Shown: piece after piece, positions 18,001 through 25,231 of the stretch | How the letters are laid out: the number at the start of each line of letters is the position of its first letter | How positions within the stretch are numbered: position 1 is the stretch's first letter | NCBI GenBank assembly: GCA_022574495.1 | Contig: JACZRW010000004.1 | Location: 1 to 43,816, forward strand | Direction of reading: 5' to 3' | Origin: Patescibacteria group bacterium | GTDB taxonomy: Bacteria; Patescibacteriota; Microgenomatia; Woykebacterales; RBG-16-39-9b | DNA: 43,816 nucleotides | Notes under the pieces: generated by a model | Told to the model about the DNA's origin: nothing | Seen by the model: only the letters and a program-made list of their open reading frames with translations | Database searches by the model: none | Made by a program: the position numbers and the translations under genes

Positions 18001-18399
18001 TGTCAGTTGGATAACCACAACCCTCTCCACTCCGTTAATTATAAAGGTCCCTGAGTCCGTCATTAGTGGAAGATCCCCAAGAAAAACTTCTTGTTCGAGC
18101 GTTTCACCTGATTCTTTATTTAATAAACGTGTTTTTACCCTAATTGGGGCAGCATAAGTGGTCCCTTTTTCGACCGCTTTTTCGGGGGAGTATTTAGGCT
18201 CACCTAAAGTATGTTCAAGAAAATGGAGGGAGAAGGTTTTACCAGTAAAATCTTCAACCGGAGATATTTCGACAAGTAAATTTTTTATTCCTTCCGAAAG
18301 TAACCAATCAAAAGAGTCCTTTTGGGTTTGTATTAAGTTTGGTATGGGATATTTATGTCCTGCTGCCCCAAAAACTTTTCTCGAGTTGGTGTTAATCAT
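15052..18399 (-). CDS. rpoB: DNA-directed RNA polymerase beta subunit
   Basis: 1115 residues, a compact beta subunit. Clear blocks include the rifampicin-region segment [30 protein letters not shown], the active-site loop [17 protein letters not shown] and the C-terminal [20 protein letters not shown]. The normal C-terminus is followed by ~50 residues of acidic/lysine-rich, probably disordered tail ([20 protein letters not shown] onward). The upstream leader is ~190 nt with a hairpin; no rplJ/rplL lie next to it, unlike the usual bacterial order. Co-transcribed with rpoC. Confidence 0.98.
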   Translation of the reverse strand: [1115 protein letters not shown]

Positions 18400-18542
18400 T
18401 CAAATGAAAAAACTCTCTTGCTCACAGTTAGACCAAAATTCCACTGCTTGCTTCAAAGAACCTACTGCCAATTAGACAGTCTTGTTCCTCCAGTTAGATC
18501 GAAGGTATAGGATAAGTCCTCAATAATATTTATAATGGACGC

Positions 18543-18579
18543 AAAAAATAATGACGTACCTCGTACCACCGTACGTCAT
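18543..18579 (-). terminator. Intrinsic terminator hairpin in the rpoB leader
   Basis: A perfect 9-bp stem ATGACGTAC/GTACGTCAT with an 11-nt loop (18551-18579) is followed on the minus strand by TATTTTTTG. It works for minus-strand transcripts: either it terminates the mltG operon, or, because a strong promoter lies between mltG and it, it attenuates rpoBC. Confidence 0.75.
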
Positions 18580-18599
18580 TTCTATATTCAATTAGACGT

Positions 18600-18628
18600 A
18601 TAATATTATCAATAGCCAATTTTGTCAA
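18600..18628 (-). promoter_or_regulatory. Strong promoter upstream of rpoBC
   Basis: Minus strand: consensus TTGACA (18623-18628), 17-nt spacer, TATTAT (18600-18605). Transcription would start near 18593, only ~14 nt before the terminator stem. It lies immediately after the mltG stop codon. Bases 18400-18542, between the terminator and rpoB, contain no convincing further promoter or Shine-Dalgarno sequence. Confidence 0.7.
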
Positions 18629-18631
18629 GTA

Positions 18632-19636
18632 TCACCTTAAATATTTACCGACATTAGCGTTATGTTCTTCAATCGTTTTCGCGAAATGAACCTTACCATC
18701 TTTATCGTGGATATAATAATAGTATGGTGATGGCTCTGGTGAAGCAACAGCTTTAATAGCGGAGATTCCAGGGTTTGCTATCGGTGATGGTGGGAGGCCA
18801 GCTACCTTTCTTGTGTTGAAAGGACCTTTAATTTCAAGGTCTTGCACAGTCAAATCCCTTTTCCACCAGGTTTTTTCATTACTTTGATAGCCAAGAGCGT
18901 ATTGGATAGTAGCATCCACCGCAAGAGGGATTCCTTCCTCAAGTCTTTTTAATAAGATTCCGGCTATTATTGGGCGTTCATCTGTGTTTTTAGATTCTCT
19001 TTCAACAATAGATGCCAAAACTATCAATTTGGAAAGTGTTAAGCTATTTTTCTTTGCCAGATTTTTGATAGTAATATCAACTTTTTTATCAAAGTTAGCT
19101 CGCATAATAGCAACTATTCTTTTTTCATCTGCATTTGTCGGGATTAAATAAGTATCGGGAAACATATACCCTTCTTTGGCCAACCCAATAAATTTATTCT
19201 TATCGATATTAAATTCAACTGAGAGTTTTTCAGCCACTTCCTCCACCCTCAAACCCTCAACTAAAGTCACCCATTTATCTAACTGTCCGTGTTGGAGCTC
19301 TTTGGCTATTTCTTGGGATGTTTGATTTGAACTTACTTTAAAACTCCCCGCTTCTATTTCATTATCAAGTTTATTTGTAAAAAGGTAAATTCTGAAGGCA
19401 ACAGCACTCTTAATTAACCTCTCTTCTTCTAATCTAACGGCAATTTCTTTGGCAGACTCACCTTTTTTTACAACGAACACTTTTTCTACACCACCACCTT
19501 TAGCTTGCAACGAAGTTTGATACAAATAATTTGCTGAGGCAACAGCTGTAACCACTAATAGAAAGATAACTATAATTATGATTGATAGCCAACCAAATGG
19601 GCCTAAGATTTTTTTTTTAACCCACCTACTCTGCAT
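18632..19636 (-). CDS. mltG: Endolytic murein transglycosylase MltG
   Basis: 334 residues: a cytoplasmic N-terminus, one membrane helix at ~16-36, a LysM-like segment (FVVKKGESAKEIAVRLEEE) and the YceG catalytic domain. IVERESKNTDERP contains the catalytic Glu, and LLKRLEEGIPLAVDATIQYALG and TRKVAGLPPSPIANPG are diagnostic. It cleaves nascent peptidoglycan strands at the outer face of the membrane, so a peptidoglycan wall is expected. Overlaps the upstream baseplate-J-like gene by 11 bp, so it belongs to the PilM-like cluster operon. Confidence 0.96.
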   Translation of the reverse strand: MQSRWVKKKILGPFGWLSIIIIVIFLLVVTAVASANYLYQTSLQAKGGGVEKVFVVKKGESAKEIAVRLEEERLIKSAVAFRIYLFTNKLDNEIEAGSFKVSSNQTSQEIAKELQHGQLDKWVTLVEGLRVEEVAEKLSVEFNIDKNKFIGLAKEGYMFPDTYLIPTNADEKRIVAIMRANFDKKVDITIKNLAKKNSLTLSKLIVLASIVERESKNTDERPIIAGILLKRLEEGIPLAVDATIQYALGYQSNEKTWWKRDLTVQDLEIKGPFNTRKVAGLPPSPIANPGISAIKAVASPEPSPYYYYIHDKDGKVHFAKTIEEHNANVGKYLR

Positions 19637-21248
19637 CTTCTTCTTCCTCCTCTTTTCCTTCCTCCAATGTTGGTTCCTCTAAATCTTCTCCTTCACTTGG
19701 TAATGTATCTTCAGTAATTATCTCAATATTTATTCTAGAACTATTAAAAGGCATGAATTTGAACAGTCTAAATATGGCCGGTTTAATTTCTATTTCAAAC
19801 TCAGGTACATTGTTTAAAGACTGTAGGTAGGCAGCTGCGGAGCCAAAAGTCTTACCAGAAAGATTTTTTTTAAGTTCTTCCTGATTTATTTCTGGAATTA
19901 AAACTGCATTAATCTTTCCCAGTATTTCAACATCATCCTCACCTTCAGTTTCAAAAAGCTCCGCTTCAACACTGGTTTTTTCTTCATCAACAACTAATCC
20001 CTCTGGTATTGATGATTGGATTGACTCTATCAAGAGTTTTTTTAAATCATCTTCTTTAAAAAGCTTTGCAATAGCCTTAACTTCTAGGGCCAATTTTAAC
20101 TCATCTGATTCCTCTCCTACGGCCTTATCAAATTTTTCAGAAATAACCTCTGTTTTTAACCCACCCTCTGGAACAGTAGAACCCTCAAGTTGTTCTTCTA
20201 AATCATCTTTAGCTTCATTTTCCAGTTTTTCAAGCAGATCTTCCTTCAGCTTCTTTCTATCCTCTTCAGAAACAGCCTTAACTTCTTTTGACTCTCCACC
20301 CGCAAATGCCAAATCATTTACCCCCTTAACGGTCCCCAAAGCTTCGCTTGCTATCTGAAACTCAGTGCTGGCTGGTGCATTTCCTGCATTTCCAATTGCC
20401 TTCGCGGTAGCGTTCACGCCAGATTGGCCAGCAATAATACTTAATCCTGAAAAACTTGCTTTTGGAATTGAAACTTCAGTATCTAAAGTAAATTCCAATC
20501 CGAGATTTTGACCGGTAACTGTTTTTATAGTTGTCCCAGCCGGAAATTTTTTTGTAGTTACAATACTAAAATTACCTACTGTAATTCTCCCTTTTGCCGG
20601 AGCTCCGATAACCAATTTGCCAGATGACTTCCTCGTTTCGTCACCAGATTTTGTCACTTCCTCTACGGTTAATGGGATCACTCTTTCTTCAATATCTATC
20701 TCGGATACGCTTTCGGATGCAGTGAGAGTGACTTGATTGGATATCGTTTCGAATTCGAGATTTATTTTTACATTTGCACTTGGTACAAACCAGAAGGATA
20801 CAAAGAATACAGTAGCAAAAAGAAAGGCCCCTATTGATCCAAAAACAATTAATCTTTTTCTACCTTTAAGCTTGGAGAAGAATTTAAAAAACCCACCTTC
20901 TTTTTTTGCGGTAGCACCTACATCTTCAGGCTTTTTTTCTTCCATATTAACAGGTGGTGAAGTTACTTTTTCTCCAATCTCAGGTTTTTTTTGTAAAATA
21001 TCCTCTCCCTCAACAAAACCAAAATCCCCTTCTGGTGGTGCTGCCGCTTTTGCTGAGACACCTACTTTAATATTTATTCGTTTACCGTTTTTCTTGGCAA
21101 ATCTTTCAATTATTTCTTTATTAATTGGATTGAGTAATACTGCAGATTTTTCGGGAAGATCTAAGGAAATTTCTGACTCTTGGGTTGCTTTAACAGACTC
21201 TAATATTTGAGTCAATGTGGCATCTTGACTAAATTCTAATTTTTTCAT
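19626..21248 (-). CDS. Membrane protein resembling baseplate J-like family
   Basis: 540 residues. The cytoplasmic N-terminal ~130 residues begin with a short alpha/beta segment (MKKLEFSQDATLTQILES), followed by a linker. A membrane helix (RKRLIVFGSIGAFLFATVFFVSFWF) precedes a large extracellular region with beta-sandwich character and an acidic C-terminal tail (LEEPTLEEGKEEEEEDAE). The extracellular part resembles proteins labelled baseplate J/gp47-like in CPR genomes, but I see no phage context. It sits between the PilM-like gene (4-bp overlap) and mltG (11-bp overlap), which suggests an envelope or pilus-assembly role. Family assignment is tentative. Confidence 0.65.
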   Translation of the reverse strand: MKKLEFSQDATLTQILESVKATQESEISLDLPEKSAVLLNPINKEIIERFAKKNGKRINIKVGVSAKAAAPPEGDFGFVEGEDILQKKPEIGEKVTSPPVNMEEKKPEDVGATAKKEGGFFKFFSKLKGRKRLIVFGSIGAFLFATVFFVSFWFVPSANVKINLEFETISNQVTLTASESVSEIDIEERVIPLTVEEVTKSGDETRKSSGKLVIGAPAKGRITVGNFSIVTTKKFPAGTTIKTVTGQNLGLEFTLDTEVSIPKASFSGLSIIAGQSGVNATAKAIGNAGNAPASTEFQIASEALGTVKGVNDLAFAGGESKEVKAVSEEDRKKLKEDLLEKLENEAKDDLEEQLEGSTVPEGGLKTEVISEKFDKAVGEESDELKLALEVKAIAKLFKEDDLKKLLIESIQSSIPEGLVVDEEKTSVEAELFETEGEDDVEILGKINAVLIPEINQEELKKNLSGKTFGSAAAYLQSLNNVPEFEIEIKPAIFRLFKFMPFNSSRINIEIITEDTLPSEGEDLEEPTLEEGKEEEEEDAE

Positions 21249-22195
21249 GATGTGATCTCCAAGCTCAAGGCCAAAAGACCGGTATCTTCAGCAGCATCAA
21301 CATCACTTACTTTATCAAAACTTATACGCGGATCCTTATGAAATCCGAAATCTTTCCAAGGAAGATGGAGCAGTTTATCTTTAATATCGGTCATATCAAC
21401 CTCACTACTGTCAGGATAAAGCCAAATTAATTCTGGTTTTTCCTCTCTCACAGCTTCCTCAACTACTAGCTCAAACCCTTCTAATAATAGTTCTGGGTTT
21501 GAAACTCCTAAATCAAATTGGACTATCCTATTTATATGCCCTCCTAAAAGATGGGCTACTTCAGAACGATTTGACCCCAATCTAAATAGAAGTGCATTTT
21601 CATTGCCTTTTTTTAGCATTAGTTTGGCCACTGCAAATGAAGTGGGGATTATTTTCTCTAGTTCCATATCTATTTCATCAACCAGTTTGTCAAAAACCGC
21701 TAATTCTTCTGGGTGCTTGTAAGCAATAAAACAGGAAAGATCGGCTTTTTCCCCCTTTATTCCAATAGGATTTGAAACTTTTGTGCCGTCTATCTTTGCC
21801 GAAGCAATTGTAGAAAAAAATAATTTTAGTTCTCCAGATTCCTCTTTTGCAGAAACTTCCTCTAAAACTTTCTCTACTTCTTCACCAGATATAGCTTCAT
21901 TTGGATCGGGCCTAGTGTATTGAGCCACAGTAGTTTCTGTTCTAATTGGACCTCCAGATACTCCAAGGATAGCTTTTTTTGGGATATCGGTAACTTTACC
22001 AGCCAGTTCATCAATTGCTTCAATAGAGGCATTAAACATATCTTCTAAAGCGGAAAATTTCTTGCGACTTGTTTCTTCAATAATTGGCTCAGGGTCGACT
22101 GAAAGCTTAGCCATGTTCACCACTTCCAATCCTATTTCAATTAGAAGAAAATTCTTGTTTTCTTTTTTCTTAAGTGAAAATTTAGGAAATGCCAT
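21245..22195 (-). CDS. PilM/FtsA-like actin-fold protein
   Basis: 316 residues with the layout of the FtsA/PilM actin-like superfamily: an N-terminal LIEIGLEVVNMAKL (phosphate-1 region), IPKKAILGVSGGPIRTET, a central variable domain, then NALLFRLGSNRSEVAHLLGG (phosphate-2 like). The ATP-binding motifs are degenerate, and the usual GGxT is not obvious. PilM proteins polymerise on the cytoplasmic face of the type IV pilus platform. The following gene encodes a single-pass membrane protein in the PilN position, which fits. No pilin or PilB gene is in this window. First gene of the operon with the baseplate-J-like gene and mltG. Confidence 0.7.
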   Translation of the reverse strand: MAFPKFSLKKKENKNFLLIEIGLEVVNMAKLSVDPEPIIEETSRKKFSALEDMFNASIEAIDELAGKVTDIPKKAILGVSGGPIRTETTVAQYTRPDPNEAISGEEVEKVLEEVSAKEESGELKLFFSTIASAKIDGTKVSNPIGIKGEKADLSCFIAYKHPEELAVFDKLVDEIDMELEKIIPTSFAVAKLMLKKGNENALLFRLGSNRSEVAHLLGGHINRIVQFDLGVSNPELLLEGFELVVEEAVREEKPELIWLYPDSSEVDMTDIKDKLLHLPWKDFGFHKDPRISFDKVSDVDAAEDTGLLALSLEITS

Positions 22196-22213
22196 AGCAG
22201 AATTTGTATTTAA

Positions 22214-22219
22214 AGTATA
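22214..22219 (-). promoter_or_regulatory. -10 box of the PilM-like/mltG operon
   Basis: Minus-strand extended -10 TGTTATACT ends 18 nt before the ATG at 22195, giving a leader of about 12 nt without a Shine-Dalgarno sequence. The 112-bp gap to alaS holds nothing else convincing. Confidence 0.5.
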
Positions 22220-22307
22220 ACATAATGAATTTTAGGTTCCGATATATTACGGATGAGTGAGGGTAATATTAACAATAGGGAGGAGAAAAGTAGTTTTCTA
22301 TAGATCA

Positions 22308-24176
22308 TCAAAGAGTAGCTCTTATTCGGCGGAGGCCGGAACCTAGGCCTTCTTCTTTCACAATCTTAAATTTCCCCACCTTTCCAGTGTGTTCTACGTG
22401 TGGTCCTCCGCAATATTCAACTGAATACGCTCGCCCTAAGCCTATCGAAGGGCCGATTTGGTAAATACTTACTTTATCTTCATATTTTTCTGGAAAAAGG
22501 CCGATCGCGCCCTTTTTATCTGCTTCTTTTTGTTTCATTAAGGTTTTAGTAACTTTCAAATCTTCCTTTATTTTTTTATTCACTATTTTCTCTACTTCTT
22601 TAATTTGTTCCGGCGTCATCTTTTCTCCATAACTAAAATCAAAGCGTATTCTTTCTATAGTTATATTACTTCCAGTTTGGTGGATTTGGTTTCCTAAAAC
22701 ATCTCTCAAAGCTTGATGAAGAAGGTGGGTGGCAGTGTGCCCTCTAATAGTTATTTCTGAATGATCTGCTAAACCTCCAGCAAATTTTTGTTTTGCTCCA
22801 TCCCGAGATTTTTCTTTATGCTTTTCGAATTCACTGTTAAATAGAGTGCGATCTATTGTCAGACCTTTCTCTGCTGTCAGTTCGAAAGTAAGTTCTGGTG
22901 GGAAACCGTATGTCTCATAAAGATAAAAAGCATCCTTACCGGTAATTTTATCTCCAAGTTTTTCAAATTCCCGCAAACCACCTGTTAGCACTTTTTGGAA
23001 TTTTGCTTCCTCAGCTTCCAATTCATCGTGAATTTTTTCAGAATTTGATCTTACTTCCGGATAAATATCACCATAAATATGAATGAATTCTTTCGCAACG
23101 GGATGACTTAAATTTTCATTAATTCCTAAGAGTCGTCCATGACGGATGGCGCGGCGAATAAGTCGCCTCAATATGTAACCCCGATCTACATTGGAAGGAC
23201 TCACTCCATCGGCTATAAGAAAAACAGCTGCGCGTATATGATCGGCAATAATCCGCGCTGATTTTACATTCCAATTGGCAGATTTATTCTTGATTAGGTC
23301 CATTGCCGAAGAAAAAAGCTCAGTATCAAAAACATTATCTTTCCCTTGCAAAACTGCCGTGGTTCTTTCTACCCCCATACCTGTATCAACATTTTTCTGC
23401 TTCAACTTTTTATAAGTACCATCTGGCTGTTTATCATATTCCATAAAAACATTATTCCAGACTTCGGAAAATCTTCCACAATTATCTCCTGGTCGACAAC
23501 CTAATCCGCTTGTGGTGAGCCTTGTCGAACCACCTGTAGTGAGCTTCGTCGAACTATGAGGTTTCCCGGTTACATCCACAAACATCTCCGTATCTGGACC
23601 ACAAGGGCCTATTGCACCCACTGGTCCCCACCAATTGTCTTCTTTTCCAAGTTCGACAATTCTACCTTCAGGAATTTTTAGTTTTCTCCAAATCTTTATG
23701 GATTCAATATCTTTAGGAGAATCATGATCTCCGGCAAAAACCGTAACCCAAATTTTTTCATGGGGGACTTTTAGTTCCTCGGTAAGAAATTCATAGCTCC
23801 ACTCAATCGCTTCTTTCTTCCAGTAGCCACCTTTGGTGTCTGCGCCATGTTTGGCTAAGCCACCTTTGGAATTTAAACCCCCCAAAGACCAATTGCCAAG
23901 CATTTCAAAAAAAGTATTATGCCACGCATCTCCCACCTCATCTATATCGTCTGTTCTCAAAGATTTTTGAACATTGGTAAGTCGCTTGCCGTGAGGATGA
24001 GGTTCCCCTAATAAATAGGGTACTAGAGGGTGCATTCCGGCAGTGGTAAATAAAACTCTTTGAGTACCAGCCAACTCTACTTTTTCAGAAGGAACAAGAG
24101 AAGCAGAGGGAATAATTTTATGTCCCCTTTTCTCAAAAAACTTCAAAAACTTTTCTCGTAGTTCTACAGCTTTCAT
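22308..24176 (-). CDS. alaS: Alanyl-tRNA synthetase, short form with repeat-derived insertions
   Basis: 622 residues. Charges tRNA-Ala. The class II catalytic core (MKAVELREKF, TNVQKSLRTDDIDEVGD, NTFFEMLGNWS, RFSEVWNNVFMEYDK, VDTGMGVERT) is followed by the editing domain with HTATHLLHQ and CGGPHVEHTG zinc/editing motifs. It stops after GLRRIRATL, so the C-terminal DHHA1/C-Ala part is missing, as in other short CPR forms. Compared with the family there are three extra segments: about residues 100-117, 208-224 and 575-583. The last two coincide with palindromic repeats. The ORF-track start at 24209 is replaced by the canonical ATG at 24176, 9 nt downstream of a TATACT box. Confidence 0.96.
   Translation of the reverse strand: MKAVELREKFLKFFEKRGHKIIPSASLVPSEKVELAGTQRVLFTTAGMHPLVPYLLGEPHPHGKRLTNVQKSLRTDDIDEVGDAWHNTFFEMLGNWSLGGLNSKGGLAKHGADTKGGYWKKEAIEWSYEFLTEELKVPHEKIWVTVFAGDHDSPKDIESIKIWRKLKIPEGRIVELGKEDNWWGPVGAIGPCGPDTEMFVDVTGKPHSSTKLTTGGSTRLTTSGLGCRPGDNCGRFSEVWNNVFMEYDKQPDGTYKKLKQKNVDTGMGVERTTAVLQGKDNVFDTELFSSAMDLIKNKSANWNVKSARIIADHIRAAVFLIADGVSPSNVDRGYILRRLIRRAIRHGRLLGINENLSHPVAKEFIHIYGDIYPEVRSNSEKIHDELEAEEAKFQKVLTGGLREFEKLGDKITGKDAFYLYETYGFPPELTFELTAEKGLTIDRTLFNSEFEKHKEKSRDGAKQKFAGGLADHSEITIRGHTATHLLHQALRDVLGNQIHQTGSNITIERIRFDFSYGEKMTPEQIKEVEKIVNKKIKEDLKVTKTLMKQKEADKKGAIGLFPEKYEDKVSIYQIGPSIGLGRAYSVEYCGGPHVEHTGKVGKFKIVKEEGLGSGLRRIRATL
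22433..22453. repeat. Palindromic repeat unit inside alaS
   Basis: GCCCTAAGCCTATCGAAGGGC has arms GCCCT/AGGGC and resembles the widespread CCTGAGCCTGTCGAAGG-type repeat. In alaS it encodes part of GPSIGLGRA, just before the conserved SVEYCGG editing motif. Confidence 0.6.
23512..23556. repeat. Two tandem palindromic repeat units inside alaS
   Basis: Unit one, 23512-23533, has arms GTGGT/ACCAC; unit two, 23537-23556, has arms TAGT/ACTA. Both carry GTGAGCyTyGTCGAAC-like cores. The period is 24 nt, eight codons, so the reading frame survives. In the protein they give the repeat SSTKLTTG-GSTRLTTS. Confidence 0.75.
23826..23879. repeat. In-frame insertion with 11-nt direct repeats inside alaS
   Basis: GCCACCTTTGG occurs at 23826-23836 and 23859-23869, 33 nt (11 codons) apart. 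The segment encodes an extra Gly/Lys-rich stretch, GLNSKGGLAKHGADTKGG, between GNWSLG and YWKKEAIEW, where the family normally has only one or two residues. Confidence 0.6.
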
Positions 24177-24185
24177 GTGGATATT

Positions 24186-24214
24186 AGTATACGGAAGAAA
24201 CCTGCACAATTCAA
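24186..24214 (-). promoter_or_regulatory. alaS promoter
   Basis: Minus strand: TTGAAT (24209-24214), 17-nt spacer, TATACT (24186-24191), then 9 nt to the ATG at 24176. Predicts a leaderless or nearly leaderless alaS transcript. Confidence 0.7.
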
Positions 24215-24270
24215 TAATATTAATACCGTAAAAGGGTAGTTCAGTTCAACTTAACTTATTAATAATATGG

Positions 24271-24276
24271 CATAAT
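24271..24276 (+). promoter_or_regulatory. -10 box for the two-domain anchored protein gene
   Basis: TGGCATAAT (extended -10, CATAAT at 24271-24276) is followed by 7 nt and a GTG start at 24284. Supports the GTG and a leaderless transcript. Confidence 0.5.
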
Positions 24277-24283
24277 ATTTATA

Positions 24284-25231
24284 GTGATTAAAATATATTT
24301 AAAATCCCCAAAGTCGAAGAGAAAGGTAATAATAATTTTCGGACTCCTGCTTATAATAAGCGCTACCTTTGCAGTTATAGCCTGGCAAGTTTCTCCAATT
24401 TTATTTCCAAAGACAATAGAGCGATTTACAAAAAACAACGCTCCTAAGCTTACTTCGATTGTTCTTAGGGATTTAGAATTTAACAAATTTACATCGTTAG
24501 ATGAACTCCAAGTTAAAATATGGACCGAGCCCAAGGTTATTAAACCAGAGGAAGAGGCAGAACTATTCTATGAAGTTTTGGATATTTCTGGAAGTCCAAT
24601 ATCGCTAGACACAAGCATTCACTACTCTAAAATTCATACCTACGCTATAAGGAACGATCTTGGTGGAAGCGCTCTCCATCTACATCCAAGTGAAACGGAA
24701 AAGGAGAGTGGGGTATGGAGAACAGTTTTAACCATTCCCTCCGCCGGTATTTGGAATATAGTTAGCCAAACTTCGAAAGATGGTAAAGCTTATCAATTTA
24801 CCATTTCACTTAAAGTTGGTACCGATCCCACTACAAAGTTTACTCCGGACTTTGAGAGAGAAAAGATAATTTCCAAATGGAATATTGAAATGTTAGTTGA
24901 TTCCAAAATAATTAATATAAATTCACCCATCCGCCTCACTTTTAAAGTTACACCGAAAGAAAGCTCAGAGGAATTAACATTAGAAAAAAACACGCTAGAC
25001 AATGGTCACAATCTTATTCTGGCTAGAGTTGGAGATGCTTTTGCCTGGAACCAGCATGGAGACAGCAGTGTCGAAGAAATTTCCGAGGCGGCTGGTATTA
25101 AGGTGGAAAGAATCCCTACCGATGAAGAACCGTTCGCTCACGTAATTACTTTTCCTAAATCTGGAATCTGGCTAATTCATTTTGAAATAAAAAGCCAACC
25201 AGTTCATTTTTTTGTAGAGGTGTTTGACTAA
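24284..25231 (+). CDS. Membrane-anchored protein with two tandem YtkA-like Ig-type domains
   Basis: 315 residues. One N-terminal membrane helix (VIIIFGLLLIISATFAVIAW) anchors two similar beta-sandwich domains of ~110 residues each. Domain one has HTYAIRNDLGGSALHLHPS then GVWRTVLTIPSAGIWNIV; domain two has HNLILARVGDAFAWNQHGD then FAHVITFPKSGIWLIHF. This layout resembles the YtkA/FixH-like fold. The His-rich HLHP in domain one could bind a metal; the matching site in domain two is reduced to NQHGD. Role unknown. Start is GTG, supported by the -10 spacing. Confidence 0.72.
   Translation: MIKIYLKSPKSKRKVIIIFGLLLIISATFAVIAWQVSPILFPKTIERFTKNNAPKLTSIVLRDLEFNKFTSLDELQVKIWTEPKVIKPEEEAELFYEVLDISGSPISLDTSIHYSKIHTYAIRNDLGGSALHLHPSETEKESGVWRTVLTIPSAGIWNIVSQTSKDGKAYQFTISLKVGTDPTTKFTPDFEREKIISKWNIEMLVDSKIININSPIRLTFKVTPKESSEELTLEKNTLDNGHNLILARVGDAFAWNQHGDSSVEEISEAAGIKVERIPTDEEPFAHVITFPKSGIWLIHFEIKSQPVHFFVEVFD

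Noticed and set aside
20737-21210. 157-residue plus-strand ORF
   Set aside because: Antisense shadow of the baseplate-J-like gene; the coding signal is on the minus strand.
19626-21248. Prophage or tailocin locus suggested by baseplate-J similarity
   Set aside because: No other phage structural, lysis or integrase genes are present; neighbours are PilM-like and MltG, and the protein has a membrane anchor.
23512-23556. Start of a CRISPR array (24-nt periodic repeat)
   Set aside because: Only two units, no spacers, and fully within the alaS reading frame.
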